Notes: generated from the sequence alone by a model not told the origin. DNA of 64,000 nt from Aureibacter tunicatorum (GCF_036492635.1 NZ_AP025307.1:124001-188000), one strand, 5' to 3'; shown: positions 46,896 through 57,083, counted from the first letter of the stretch. A program made the numbers and translations.

Positions 46896-47993
46896 CAATT
46901 AGCCAACAAGGAAACGGCACTGCCTCGTAGAATCCTCACTGCTCACTTGAAACAGGGTTATAAGGCGTTCGTCTTCATCAGTCGGCAAAGCTTCCCGCCA
47001 GACCTCACAGCCCTTTTTTCCTATTATTTATTTTTTCAATTGAAGAAAAAAACAACTGTTCGCCTCCTTCGTCGGTGCTTCGCAGTCTGTCACGAAGCTT
47101 GCACTCCTTCCTCATCCTCACCTCAGGCTACTTTGTCCTGCTTGGCCACTACCTTCCGTTTTGGTCGTCCCTCCCTTCACTTCTGGCAGTCACCAGCAGT
47201 CCATCGCCTTCGATAGTTTGGGCGCGCCCTTTGCCCAGCGTCAGTATCATGTCCACCATGCTCATCCTTCACATTCCCTGTCCATGACTGCCGCTGGGGC
47301 GCGCAGGTAGCTTCGCCACAACTCGTAGCCGCTTCAACAACAAGACTTTAATCCAGCGGAAATGAAAAACATAACGTACAGAACTTAACAGCTTCAAAAT
47401 AAAAGTACCCATATAAGACCCTCGTCTTATATTAAAACTTAGCTCCCTGAAACACAGCTCTAGCCAACCAACTGCCAAGCAACACCGAGGAAAGAAAAAA
47501 GGAGAAGTAGGAGGGGACGAGGCATAAAAAGTGAAAGGTATCTACGTTCATACTTCGCTCCGAACCTTTCATTTTTACCCCTCGAATATTAAAATACTTC
47601 TCCTTTTACTCTTTTCCTCTTCGGTCATGCTTTTTTTATACGCCTTCCTGCTCCTTACAGGCCCTTCCGTTCACGATACTTCACAGCCCTTTGCCAGCCC
47701 AGCCCTGAACGATGTTCCTTCGCCCTGGAGTGAGGGCGACCAGACGGCAGTACTCCGTAGATACTCCATAGGTAGTCCATGGATAAGCCCTCTTTTTTCT
47801 TTCAATTGAACCTGACTTTGTCAGCTCATGAACACCATTGAAAATCAACAATACAGTGAATAAAAGAAAAACAGACAGTAAAATGCACAAATAAATCCCA
47901 AAATCCCCTAAATTAGAAGCAAGGGAACGCCAAAAGGGCTTCCTGAAGAGACCCTCACAAGGAGGCTCTCCGACCTTTGAGGAGAATTATGGG
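46896..47993. other. Non-coding right arm of the element, copy A
   Basis: About 1.1 kb after the recombinases, pyrimidine-rich on the plus strand, with short open frames that show no protein-like pattern. It contains the long imperfect hairpin at 47497-47607 and several local inverted repeats. The last 90 bp are open in the RHS frame and read ...RPSQGGSPTFEENYGYGF, which looks like an RHS pre-core. It may contain an origin, recombinase arm sites or an RNA. Confidence 0.55.
47497..47607. repeat. Nested long inverted repeat, copy A
   Basis: Outer arms AAAAGGAGAAGTA (47497-47509) and TACTTCTCCTTTT (47595-47607) are exact inverses. Inner arms are AAAAAGTGAAAGGT (47526-47539) and ACCTTTCATTTTT (47564-47576), with one mismatch. 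The nesting suggests a folded RNA or a cruciform/origin structure. The same structure is in copy B at 55666-55776. Confidence 0.7.
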
Positions 47994-48001
47994 TATGGAT
48001 T
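47994..48001. other. Middle junction (att-like) TATGGATT
   Basis: The octamer at the A/B boundary; preceded by the element's own right end and followed by its left end, so it represents the circular-form junction. Confidence 0.7.
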
Positions 48002-48950
48002 TAACGGCAAGGAGAAAGACCAAGACGGTGAGTGGGGTAGCCAGACGAATTATGACTATGGTTTCAGAATTTACAACCCTACCATCGCCAAGTTTTTGAG
48101 TGTTGATCCGTTGACTAAGAGTTATCCTTGGTATACGCCTTATCAGTTTGCGGGGAATAAGCCAATTTGGGCTATTGATCTTGATGGCCTTGAAGAATTA
48201 ATATATACTAATTCATTTTCAGGTTATAAAGATGATGTAGAATTATCCATTATTGCAAGTGATAAGTTAAAAATGATAATGGATAATATTTCAGATCCTG
48301 AAAAGGCTGCAAATATTAAAATATACTTTACAGTTAATTCAGAGTTGACATATACTAAAGAAAATGGATCAACAATTGATGTAGAGTCTATCGCTCGTGC
48401 AATCTATAGATTTAAAAGTCATTTTAACTCTAAAGAGGAAGAAACAACCTGGATACAGGAAAATATCAGTAAACCAGAAGTTTTAGAAAAAATCTTAGAG
48501 ATTGATAGATTTGAGGAGGTCTTTAAGCGTATGGGAGTAACAGCTGAGGAGTTAGTCAATCAATTTAATGAAAATTCAAATTTAAAGATTTATAATGTTA
48601 ATCTTAATGAGCAAAGGATATCTAATGAGGGTGATTTTTTAAAAACATTTTATCACGAAGTTTATCTACACTTACAAAGAAGATTGGGAGTTCGACATAA
48701 TCCATCAGGGTATGCAGAGGATGGAGTAGGAGATCATGCATGGGGACATAATTTTTATGCTTATTCTCAACACTACTCAAATGGTGGATATTCTGAAAGT
48801 AGTTTACTAGGTGGCTATTCTCCTAAAAAGAAGTTCATAATTTATGATAGTCCAGTTGGGAGTATAAATCATGAAATAGATAAAATCACTGATTTTAAGA
48901 AAAAACTATATAAATCTTTTAATTTATTTAACACTACAAGTGATGAATAG
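47994..48950 (+). pseudogene. Orphan RHS toxin tip, copy B
   Basis: Identical to the last 318 codons of the RHS gene (YGFNGKEKDQ... to the stop), but without the 2072-codon body. The frame is open for about 30 codons upstream into the end of copy A but has no ATG there; GTG or TTG starts further in are unlikely. It is a silent spare tip that could be joined to the RHS body by recombination. Confidence 0.75.
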
Positions 48951-48989
48951 ATTGTTTAATGTGTAGTATTGTATATTCAAACTTATTTT

Positions 48990-49574
48990 ATGATAAAAAA
49001 AATTTTGATTTTTGTTTTAGTATTTATGAATTTAAATATTTATGCTAAAAATAATATTAAAAAAATTTATAAAATTATAATTGAGACAAATGATATTAAT
49101 TATGATCCTAATATGTTGTTTGGATATACTCTCAATCAATGTTCTCCTTTTAGTATAGAAAAAAATAATCTTTATATTTATCAATCATACTATAATAGAT
49201 TCTTTAAATATAATTATAACAGGATTGAAGCTTTATGTCTGTTTATATTGAAAAGATATAACTCAAATGGTGATATATTTATTGAATTTGCAGTAGCATA
49301 CGTTTGGAATAATTCAAATAAAAAAACATCAAAAAATATATTTGAATCTGAATTTGTAAATATATACTCATTTATTAATAATGATTTTAAATTATTTAGT
49401 ATTACTAATAAGGGAGTGGAATTTAATGATTTTATAGATTTAGATGAGAAAAAAGATGAAGTAACATTTAAAAGAGTATCTGAATTAAATAATAATATTT
49501 GGGAAAAATACATTATTCAATCTATTGAAATAGATTCGATTAAAATAATAAAAAATGAAAATCCATGTTATTAG
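48990..49574 (+). CDS. Putative periplasmic immunity protein, copy B
   Basis: Same 194-aa protein as at 40821, with signal peptide IKKILIFVLVFMNLNIYA. The copy doubles the gene dose of immunity while only one toxin tip is attached to an RHS body. No promoter is evident between the orphan tip and this gene, so expression in copy B may depend on read-through from copy A. Confidence 0.6.
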   Translation: MIKKILIFVLVFMNLNIYAKNNIKKIYKIIIETNDINYDPNMLFGYTLNQCSPFSIEKNNLYIYQSYYNRFFKYNYNRIEALCLFILKRYNSNGDIFIEFAVAYVWNNSNKKTSKNIFESEFVNIYSFINNDFKLFSITNKGVEFNDFIDLDEKKDEVTFKRVSELNNNIWEKYIIQSIEIDSIKIIKNENPCY

Positions 49575-49589
49575 AAACACAACCCATCT

Positions 49590-49673
49590 GGTGCAAGTTT
49601 GTAACTTGCACCTAATGCTAGCAAATACACAAAAATCCATCTTGGTCGATTATCGACTGGGATGGATTTTTTT
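49590..49673. repeat. REP-like palindrome plus terminator, copy B
   Basis: REP palindrome at 49590-49612 and the GATGGATT terminator at 49631-49673, the same as those at 41421-41504. Confidence 0.75.
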
Positions 49674-50016
49674 ATTTCCCAAAAGCCTGCCTTGCTTTTA
49701 CATTTTGTAGTAATCCGTCTAAAGTATAAAGAATACATTCTTTATCTTGCTGAGGAAGGTGACTGAGTTCTTTAAGTCTTTCCAGCATCTTTGGATCTTT
49801 AAACAGTTCCGAATCCTCTGTCTCTCCAAGTAAATATCCAGCAGTAGTTCCTAAGGCAAAAGCCAATTTTTTTAAAATATCAATGGTTGGTTTGGCTTCA
49901 TCACGTTCATATCTTCCAATAATAGAATGATGAACATTTATTTCTCTAGCTAATCCCGACTGAGAGAAGCTTTTCAGTTCTCTGCATTCTCTTAATTTTT
50001 TACCGAATGAAACCAT
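49672..50016 (-). CDS. XRE-family HTH repressor, copy B
   Basis: Same 114-aa Cro/CI-type protein as at 41503-41847 (HTH within residues about 5-65). Two copies would double the repressor and should silence both primase promoters equally, since both operator regions are present. Confidence 0.8.
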   Translation of the reverse strand: MVSFGKKLRECRELKSFSQSGLAREINVHHSIIGRYERDEAKPTIDILKKLAFALGTTAGYLLGETEDSELFKDPKMLERLKELSHLPQQDKECILYTLDGLLQNVKARQAFGK

Positions 50017-50028
50017 TTTTAGATACTT

Positions 50029-50143
50029 TATGCTACAAAAAGAGCGGTTAATCGCTGATTTTTCAAATATACTACGCTTATAGTGTTTAAAAAAATCATA
50101 AAGTGTTTGCTTGAAATTCACTAAAGTGTAAATTTGTAGCATA
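50029..50143. promoter_or_regulatory. Divergent promoters and operator pair, copy B
   Basis: TATGCTACAAA at 50029-50039 and TTTGTAGCATA at 50133-50143, with TTTG-N19-TAAATTTG at 50106-50136, as in copy A. Confidence 0.7.
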
Positions 50144-50167
50144 TATGCACAGTTAAAATAAATTTTA

Positions 50168-52966
50168 ATGCAAATCTCCGACATCAAATCCCGTCTTCCG
50201 CTGGCACAGGTGCTTGACCACTATGGCCTACATCCCGACAAGTCGCACAGGCTCAGCTGTCCCTTTCATGAAGACCGCACGCCCAGCATGCAGGTCTACT
50301 ACAAGACCCAGACCGCCTATTGCTTCAGTGCTAACTGTGCCACCCACGGAAAGAGCCTTGATGTCATCGACTTCATCATGCACAAGGAAAATATCAGCAA
50401 GCACGAAGCCATCCTCAAAGCCAAATCCATGATCCAAGGAGAAATCACCAAACCAGCCCACACCAGAGAAAGCATCCTAGCACGCACTTTTCTCTACTTC
50501 CGCAACGGCCTGCAAAGCAGCAAGACCGCCAAAGAATACCTGTCCCACAGAGGCCTAGACAAAGACATGCTCGAAATCGGCTACAACTCCGGGCAGTTCC
50601 ACCACGGCAAGCGCAAAGATGAATCCTTGATCCAAAAATACCTGGAGCTCGGCCTTCTCATCGACAAAAACCTCACCTCCTCCAAAGGCGGCAAAGCCTA
50701 CAGCATCTTCGCCAAAAACAGCCTCTGCTTCCCCCTCAAAGACCACCAAGGCAACATCATCTCCCTCTACTTCAGATACGCAGATCCTGTCGTAAGCGCA
50801 CAAGATCTTGTGCGCCCTGTATCGGCTACATCCCAAAGTGTCAAGAGCCCTGCGATGCCCTCATCATCCCCCAAGCATTTTTATCTAAAAAACCGCCAAG
50901 GCCTCTATCCCTGCTACCCATCCGCAGACACCAAAAAGATCATCCTCTGCGAATCCATCATCGACACCGCCAGCCTGCTCCAGCTCCCCGAGATCACAGC
51001 AAAATACAGCCTGCTGGCACTCTACGGCACCAACGGCATGACGGAAGAACACAAAACAGCACTCAAAAACTTGTCGTCCCTCGAAGAAATCATCCTCTTC
51101 CTCGACGGCGACCAAGCCGGCAAAAAAGCCACTGAAAAATACAGCCAAGAACTCACAAACCTGCTACCCAACACAAAAATATCATCCGTGGACACCCCTG
51201 ACGACGAAGACATCAACAGCCTCCTCATCAGCCACGACGACACTGCGATCTTCACCCATCTGCTCGATGCCCGCATCCCACGGGCCAGGCTTGCCTTGCC
51301 CGATGTAAGCGCACAAGATATTGTGCACCCTGCATCCGATCATCCATCTATATCTGATGGCAGATCCGATATCGATATGCCAGATATATCCGCCATGCCC
51401 GATGATATCTCCATCGTAAGCGCACAAGATCTTGTGCGCCCCGCATCAGATAGCTCAGAAGTATCCATCCCATCTCTCCAAGTAGACAACCCACACAGCT
51501 TGCTCTTCACCACCCCCACCGCCATCTACTCCATCAAAGGAGGCCTCCGCACAGACCTCGATAGCCTCAAGGTCACCTTGGTCATCGAAAACCCCGGAAC
51601 CACCAAAAAAAGCCGCAGCAAGCTCGACCTATACGAAGACAAGCAAACCGAAAAAGTCAGCCGTGAAGCAGGCGAGAAGCTCCATTTGCGTCCCGACCTC
51701 ATCGAAAGCGACTTGAGCCAATTAGTAGATCTGCTTGATGAATACCGAGAAAGCCAAAACCCTGAAGACCAGCAGGAAAACAAACCCGTAGACATCCCAA
51801 GCAACACCAGATCCGCCTGCATGGACTTCCTCAGCAAGCCCAACCTGATGCAAAGAATCAATGAACTTATCGGCAAAAGCGGAGTCGTGGGAGAAGAAAA
51901 CAACCGTCTCTTTCTCTTCGGCATCGCTTCCAGCTACAAGATGCCTGAGACTTTGCATGCCCTCATCCAAGGAAGCTCCGGAAGTGGCAAGACACACCTG
52001 TTGGCTACAATAATGGACTTCATGCCCGAAGAAGACATGATCAGCCTGACCAGAGTTACTGAAAGCAGTCTGTACAATTATGGCCAGAACGAACTCAAAA
52101 ACAAGCTCATCGGCATCGAGGATTACGACGGCTTGGAAGAAAAAGCAGAGCTTGCATTCAGAGAACTACAATCCAAAGGCATGATATCCAGCAGTACCAG
52201 TGGCAAAAATGAACGCACAGGAGAAATCACAGGCTTTGTCAAGACCGTTTACGGCCCGATAGCATCACTCTCAGCCACCACCAGAGGCGAAATCTACGAA
52301 GACAACATGAGCCGTTGCTTCATCGTCGCCGTCGATGAAAGCCATGAACAAACATTACGAATCATCCAATATCAAAACAACAAATCAGCAGGCATCATTA
52401 ACCGTCAAAAAGAGCAGGAAATCAGAGTCTTCCTTCGCCACTGCATGCGACTTTTGAAGCCTTATGACGTAGTAAACCGCTTCGCCAACCAGATAGAACT
52501 GCCAAGAGAAGCCCACAAGATCAGAAGACTCAACGATCTGTTCCAAAGCTATGTACGTCAGATCACACTGCTCAATCAATACCAGCGCCAGAAAGACGAC
52601 CAAGGCAGATTACTGACAGCCAAAGAAGACCTTCAGACCGCTATCGAAATCATGTTCGACAGCATCATATTAAAAGTCGATGAGCTTGACGGAAGCCTCC
52701 GTGACTTCTACGAGAAACTCAAGGAATACGTCCTGAATAAAGGCAAAGACTACGAGTTCGAACAGCGTGAAATACGTCAAAAGTTTAGAATCAGCAAAAG
52801 CCAGATGCAGCGCCATTTTATCAACCTGATGGAACTCGAATACATCACCAAAAGCAACATAGGCATAAGAAACACCTATCGATATAAAATATCCTACTGG
52901 GATAATATGGAACTTGTCAAAGATAAAATCAAAGGTAACTTATATAAACAACTGAATAAACTCTAG
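50168..52966 (+). CDS. CHC2/TOPRIM primase fused to ATPase, copy B
   Basis: The same 932-aa protein as at 41999: zinc finger Cys31/His34/Cys52/Cys57, TOPRIM about 255-330, Walker A GSSGSGKTH about 602, winged-helix end. The three palindromes are at 50796-50815, 51309-51328 and 51420-51439. It is intact, so copy B could replicate alone if excised. Confidence 0.8.
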   Translation: MQISDIKSRLPLAQVLDHYGLHPDKSHRLSCPFHEDRTPSMQVYYKTQTAYCFSANCATHGKSLDVIDFIMHKENISKHEAILKAKSMIQGEITKPAHTRESILARTFLYFRNGLQSSKTAKEYLSHRGLDKDMLEIGYNSGQFHHGKRKDESLIQKYLELGLLIDKNLTSSKGGKAYSIFAKNSLCFPLKDHQGNIISLYFRYADPVVSAQDLVRPVSATSQSVKSPAMPSSSPKHFYLKNRQGLYPCYPSADTKKIILCESIIDTASLLQLPEITAKYSLLALYGTNGMTEEHKTALKNLSSLEEIILFLDGDQAGKKATEKYSQELTNLLPNTKISSVDTPDDEDINSLLISHDDTAIFTHLLDARIPRARLALPDVSAQDIVHPASDHPSISDGRSDIDMPDISAMPDDISIVSAQDLVRPASDSSEVSIPSLQVDNPHSLLFTTPTAIYSIKGGLRTDLDSLKVTLVIENPGTTKKSRSKLDLYEDKQTEKVSREAGEKLHLRPDLIESDLSQLVDLLDEYRESQNPEDQQENKPVDIPSNTRSACMDFLSKPNLMQRINELIGKSGVVGEENNRLFLFGIASSYKMPETLHALIQGSSGSGKTHLLATIMDFMPEEDMISLTRVTESSLYNYGQNELKNKLIGIEDYDGLEEKAELAFRELQSKGMISSSTSGKNERTGEITGFVKTVYGPIASLSATTRGEIYEDNMSRCFIVAVDESHEQTLRIIQYQNNKSAGIINRQKEQEIRVFLRHCMRLLKPYDVVNRFANQIELPREAHKIRRLNDLFQSYVRQITLLNQYQRQKDDQGRLLTAKEDLQTAIEIMFDSIILKVDELDGSLRDFYEKLKEYVLNKGKDYEFEQREIRQKFRISKSQMQRHFINLMELEYITKSNIGIRNTYRYKISYWDNMELVKDKIKGNLYKQLNKL

Positions 52967-53364
52967 ATACCCAAACCCTTGGGTCACTGAATGGGTCAGT
53001 CAACCTACAGAATAACAACAACTTACAAGTAGCGACCCCCGACCCAAAGAAAATGCAAGACCCCCTAAAAGCGATTAACCATCATAACAGATAATAGAAG
53101 ACAAGTAAAGCTGAACCGAAGAGACGGCACTTGAGAAGTGAGCGTTAAGAAATCTCAGCTTGTTATCGTTAAGAAATTTTCACTGTCTGAGCGAAGCGAG
53201 TTTGAAAATTTTAGAGAACAAGAAGAGATTTTAGTGAAGTTCTCACTGCCTAGATTCTTTGCTTACTTTCTCATCAATGGAGAAAGTAAGAAGAAAGAAA
53301 GTAAACAACCTCAAAGTCATCAATAGAGCAGAGAAGCAAGAAAAGAACTACTAAAACATCCATT
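52967..53364. other. Structured non-coding region between primase and recombinases, copy B
   Basis: Repeat of 44798-45195, with the same inverted repeats (stem CTTACTTTCTC / GAGAAAGTAAG at 53262-53290). No gene seen. Confidence 0.5.
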
Positions 53365-54213
53365 ATGAACCTCCAATCCCTATACTTCCAAACCCACCTC
53401 ACCAACCTCGGCTACAGCAAAAGCACCCTCCGCATGCTCCCAGCCTGCATCAACGCCTTCCTCAGCTTCACCCAAAAGAAAATCCATGACATCAATCCCG
53501 AAGACATCCAAAGCTTCCATAACCACCTACAAGAACGCCCCAACAAGAAACGTTTCGGAGGCCTCAGCGACAGCTACATCCAGCACCACATATACGCCAT
53601 GCGCTTATTTTTTCAATGGAAAATAGACTCAGGAGAACTCAACAGCAACCCCATCAGCGGACTGCACTTCCCAAGTCCCCAGCAGAGCAAAAAAGAAATC
53701 CTCACACAGCAGGAAGTCAAACAACTCTACAACTACTGCCACAGCCTACAGGAAAGAGCTTTGCTCAGCGTTTTCTACGGATGCGGACTCAGAAGATCCG
53801 AAGGCGAAGCCCTCGACCTCAGAGACCTGCACTTCGTCAAGCAAATGCTCTACGTCAGATCCGGCAAAAACGGACGCTGGAGAGCCGTTCCCATGAGCGA
53901 CAAAGTCACCGAAGACCTTGAGCGTTACAGCCTTTACAGCCGTATCCCCAAAGGCACCAATGCCTTCTTCTGCAACAGCAGAGGACAGCGCATGTCAGGC
54001 GTCTCCATGAACAGAATGCTTCACAAAATCCTCGACAGGGCAGGCATCCGGAAGAAGATCAGCCTCCATCATCTCAGGCACAGCATCGCCAGCCATCTGC
54101 TTGAAAACGGCCTCTCCGCTGAATACGTCCGCAACTTCCTCGGACACAAACATCTGGATACCACACAGATATACACTCAGATCTCCCAACAACAACTCGA
54201 CACATGGAACTAG
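53365..54213 (+). CDS. Tyrosine recombinase 1, copy B
   Basis: The same 282-aa integrase as at 45196, with all catalytic boxes (GLRRSE, HHLRH, GHKH, Tyr of TTQIYTQ). It overlaps recombinase 2 by 10 bp. Confidence 0.85.
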   Translation: MNLQSLYFQTHLTNLGYSKSTLRMLPACINAFLSFTQKKIHDINPEDIQSFHNHLQERPNKKRFGGLSDSYIQHHIYAMRLFFQWKIDSGELNSNPISGLHFPSPQQSKKEILTQQEVKQLYNYCHSLQERALLSVFYGCGLRRSEGEALDLRDLHFVKQMLYVRSGKNGRWRAVPMSDKVTEDLERYSLYSRIPKGTNAFFCNSRGQRMSGVSMNRMLHKILDRAGIRKKISLHHLRHSIASHLLENGLSAEYVRNFLGHKHLDTTQIYTQISQQQLDTWN

Positions 54214-55064
54214 AAAACTACCTCCGACAGCATCACACCCAAGGCACTGCCAAGCGCTACCTTCGTGAAATCAATCTCTTTTTTCTTTCATTTGAAAATA
54301 AAAGCACCACTCCCGAAGACGCGGACTATCAACAAGTCATGCAGTACATCGGAAGCCTCCGCAATGAAGACAAAGACCCCAAAGTGGCACTTTTTGCCCT
54401 GAAAAAATATTACGACTGGCTCATCCATCAGGGCGTCAGAAAAGACCATCCGGCAAAGTCCGTCAAGCTCAGGGACAACAAGAGCCGAGATATCCAGATG
54501 CAGGAACTCTTTAACACCGAAGAACTCGCCCTTCTCCTTGACAGAGAAGAGCGCTACGTCCTTCTCCGCAACCGCAACAAGATCATCATCAGCTTCCTCA
54601 TCTGGCAGGCACTCACCAACGGCGATATCCGAAGTCTCCAGCTTCAGGATATCAACCTCGAAAAAGGCACCATCGACATCCGTTCCACTCCCAAATCCAA
54701 CGCCAGAACCCTCAGGCTCAGACCCGAACAAGTCTTCTGGCTCATGAACTACATCCAGCAGGACCGCCCGCAACTGACCAAAGACGACAGCCAAGCCCTC
54801 ATCATCAGCAAGCTCGGCAAAGAAGAAAACGGCGAAGGCATCGGCTACCTCATCGAAACCATGCGGCCACTCTTCCCTGACCGTACCCTCAATCCCAAGA
54901 CCATCCGCCAGAGCGTCATCGCCAACCTTCTCAAAGACGGCAAAGACATCCGCCATGTCCAGACCTTCGCAGGCCACAAGTACCCCAGCACCACCGAAAG
55001 GTACAAACACAGCCAAACCGACAAGCTCAAAGAAGAGATCCTCAAGAAACATCCATTGGGCTAG
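54204..55064 (+). CDS. Tyrosine recombinase 2, partly degenerate, copy B
   Basis: The same 286-aa protein as at 46035, lacking the canonical first Arg box (ALTNGDIRSL) but keeping GHKYPSTTERY. It is identical in both copies, so the degenerate box is a fixed trait of the element and not decay of one copy. Confidence 0.75.
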   Translation: MELENYLRQHHTQGTAKRYLREINLFFLSFENKSTTPEDADYQQVMQYIGSLRNEDKDPKVALFALKKYYDWLIHQGVRKDHPAKSVKLRDNKSRDIQMQELFNTEELALLLDREERYVLLRNRNKIIISFLIWQALTNGDIRSLQLQDINLEKGTIDIRSTPKSNARTLRLRPEQVFWLMNYIQQDRPQLTKDDSQALIISKLGKEENGEGIGYLIETMRPLFPDRTLNPKTIRQSVIANLLKDGKDIRHVQTFAGHKYPSTTERYKHSQTDKLKEEILKKHPLG

Positions 55065-56162
55065 CAATTAGCCAACAAGGAAACGGCACTGCCTCGTAGA
55101 ATCCTCACTGCTCACTTGAAACAGGGTTATAAGGCGTTCGTCTTCATCAGTCGGCAAAGCTTCCCGCCAGACCTCACAGCCCTTTTTTCCTATTATTTAT
55201 TTTTTCAATTGAAGAAAAAAACAACTGTTCGCCTCCTTCGTCGGTGCTTCGCAGTCTGTCACGAAGCTTGCACTCCTTCCTCATCCTCACCTCAGGCTAC
55301 TTTGTCCTGCTTGGCCACTACCTTCCGTTTTGGTCGTCCCTCCCTTCACTTCTGGCAGTCACCAGCAGTCCATCGCCTTCGATAGTTTGGGCGCGCCCTT
55401 TGCCCAGCGTCAGTATCATGTCCACCATGCTCATCCTTCACATTCCCTGTCCATGACTGCCGCTGGGGCGCGCAGGTAGCTTCGCCACAACTCGTAGCCG
55501 CTTCAACAACAAGACTTTAATCCAGCGGAAATGAAAAACATAACGTACAGAACTTAACAGCTTCAAAATAAAAGTACCCATATAAGACCCTCGTCTTATA
55601 TTAAAACTTAGCTCCCTGAAACACAGCTCTAGCCAACCAACTGCCAAGCAACACCGAGGAAAGAAAAAAGGAGAAGTAGGAGGGGACGAGGCATAAAAAG
55701 TGAAAGGTATCTACGTTCATACTTCGCTCCGAACCTTTCATTTTTACCCCTCGAATATTAAAATACTTCTCCTTTTACTCTTTTCCTCTTCGGTCATGCT
55801 TTTTTTATACGCCTTCCTGCTCCTTACAGGCCCTTCCGTTCACGATACTTCACAGCCCTTTGCCAGCCCAGCCCTGAACGATGTTCCTTCGCCCTGGAGT
55901 GAGGGCGACCAGACGGCAGTACTCCGTAGATACTCCATAGGTAGTCCATGGATAAGCCCTCTTTTTTCTTTCAATTGAACCTGACTTTGTCAGCTCATGA
56001 ACACCATTGAAAATCAACAATACAGTGAATAAAAGAAAAACAGACAGTAAAATGCACAAATAAATCCCAAAATCCCCTAAATTAGAAGCAAGGGAACGCC
56101 AAAAGGGCTTCCTGAAGAGACCCTCACAAGGAGGCTCTCCGACCTTTGAGGAGAATTATGGG
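55065..56162. other. Non-coding right arm of the element, copy B
   Basis: Repeat of 46896-47993 including the nested inverted repeat at 55666-55776. Its last codons read FEENYGYGF and here run in frame into the displaced tip. Confidence 0.55.
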
Positions 56163-56170
56163 TATGGATT
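56163..56170. other. Right junction (att-like) TATGGATT
   Basis: Third copy of the octamer, in codons TAT GGA TTC of the displaced tip. Joining the left RHS part at 39824 to this point restores an uninterrupted RYGFQGQKQDD reading frame. Confidence 0.7.
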
Positions 56171-57074
56171 CCAAGGGCAGAAGCAGGATGACGAAACCGG
56201 CCTTGTGAATTACAAATACCGTATGCATGATCCGAGAATCGGTAGGTTCTTTGCGGTGGATCCATTGACTAAAGATTATCCATGGAACAGTCCTTATGCT
56301 TTTAGTGAGAATAGGGTTATTGATGGAGTTGAGCTTGAAGGGTTAGAGTATATAGATTCTGATGCTTCAATTGATTATACTGCTGGTCGTATAATTAAAA
56401 CTACAATGTATGATATATACATATCTTTGTACAATGTTTCAAATATTATTAATGGTCAATCAGGCAGGGTAAGATATAAGTCAGATGAAAATGGAAACGA
56501 AATATTTGAATTAGATTTTTATAATAGGCAGGATGCAAAATCTCTTGTAGAAGGTGGGCGTAACTTTCTCAATGATGGTTTAGATATTATTAATGTCATT
56601 GCTTTAGGAAAGATTGATCCGAGTGATGTTTTCTTAGCAAAAAATAAATCTTCTAACCAAATAACTAAACCATTAAGGCATATAGCTGAGGGAAGTGATC
56701 CTTTTGCTCAAGGTTATAAGTTTAAAAAAAATCTTGATTTCGATTTCAGAAATACAGGAAAAACATTTAAGGATGCTATTGATCTTGGATTTAAAAAACT
56801 AGAAAGTAAATTTGGAATAAAAAGAGAACAGTTTACTGCAACTAAATGGGCTTCAAATGGAGTTTCTGAACAAGTTGTAGAATGGAGATATAAATCAAAA
56901 GATGGATTACTTTTAGAAGTTAACATGGACATTGCTCATCTTACGGAAGGGACTTTGTCAGCCCCTCATGTTGGGTATTTATGGAAAAAGGGCAAGTCGA
57001 AGGAGGTTGGGCACATAATAGTAGATGAAGTACCTGCGTCAAGAGATGGTTCATTACCATTTGGGGTTAAATAA
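56163..57074 (+). pseudogene. Displaced RHS tip with intact toxin domain
   Basis: Begins in frame at TATGGATTCC and encodes YGFQGQKQDDETGLVNYKYR..., the RHS core ending (DPRIGRFFAVDPLTKDYPW, VELEGLE), then a toxin domain of about 250 aa. The end has HVGYLWKKGK and GHIIVDEVPASR, similar in feel to type-47 polymorphic toxins; I could not confirm this. There is no upstream ATG, so it is silent where it stands. It is most likely the original C-terminus of the RHS gene before the element entered. It is followed 9 bp later by its immunity gene. Confidence 0.75.
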
Positions 57075-57083
57075 TATTAAGTT

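Larger units (their letters stand above)
39825..47993 (+). mobile_element. 8,169-bp RHS-targeting element, copy A
   Basis: This copy starts at TATGGATT inside the RHS core codons YGF and ends just before the next TATGGATT at 47994. Contents in order: RHS tip, immunity gene, XRE repressor (minus), CHC2/TOPRIM primase-ATPase, two overlapping tyrosine recombinases, about 1.1 kb of structured non-coding DNA. Every gene start has a partner exactly 8,169 bp downstream, so the two copies show no indel. The recombinase and primase genes use C-rich codons unlike the host, a sign of transfer. Integration at the RHS core gives the toxin a new tip. The boundaries are read directly; the mechanism is inferred. 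Confidence 0.8.
47994..56162 (+). mobile_element. 8,169-bp RHS-targeting element, copy B
   Basis: The second tandem copy has the same genes at a constant offset of 8,169 bp and identical predicted proteins, so the duplication is recent or maintained by conversion. The junction with copy A (TTATGGG-TATGGATT-TAACGGC) is what a circular form of the element would show. Its toxin tip lacks an RHS body and is silent. The right end meets a different tip at 56163. Confidence 0.8.

Noticed and set aside
46119-46898. 259-codon minus-strand frame opposite recombinase 2
   Set aside because: It mirrors the C-rich codon use of the recombinase; the product is Val/Phe/Asp/Glu-rich with no domain.
46947-47809. 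Several 70-92 codon frames in the element's right arm
   Set aside because: Products are Ser/Leu/Pro/Phe-rich in the way pyrimidine-rich DNA gives by chance, with overlapping frames on both strands and no protein pattern.
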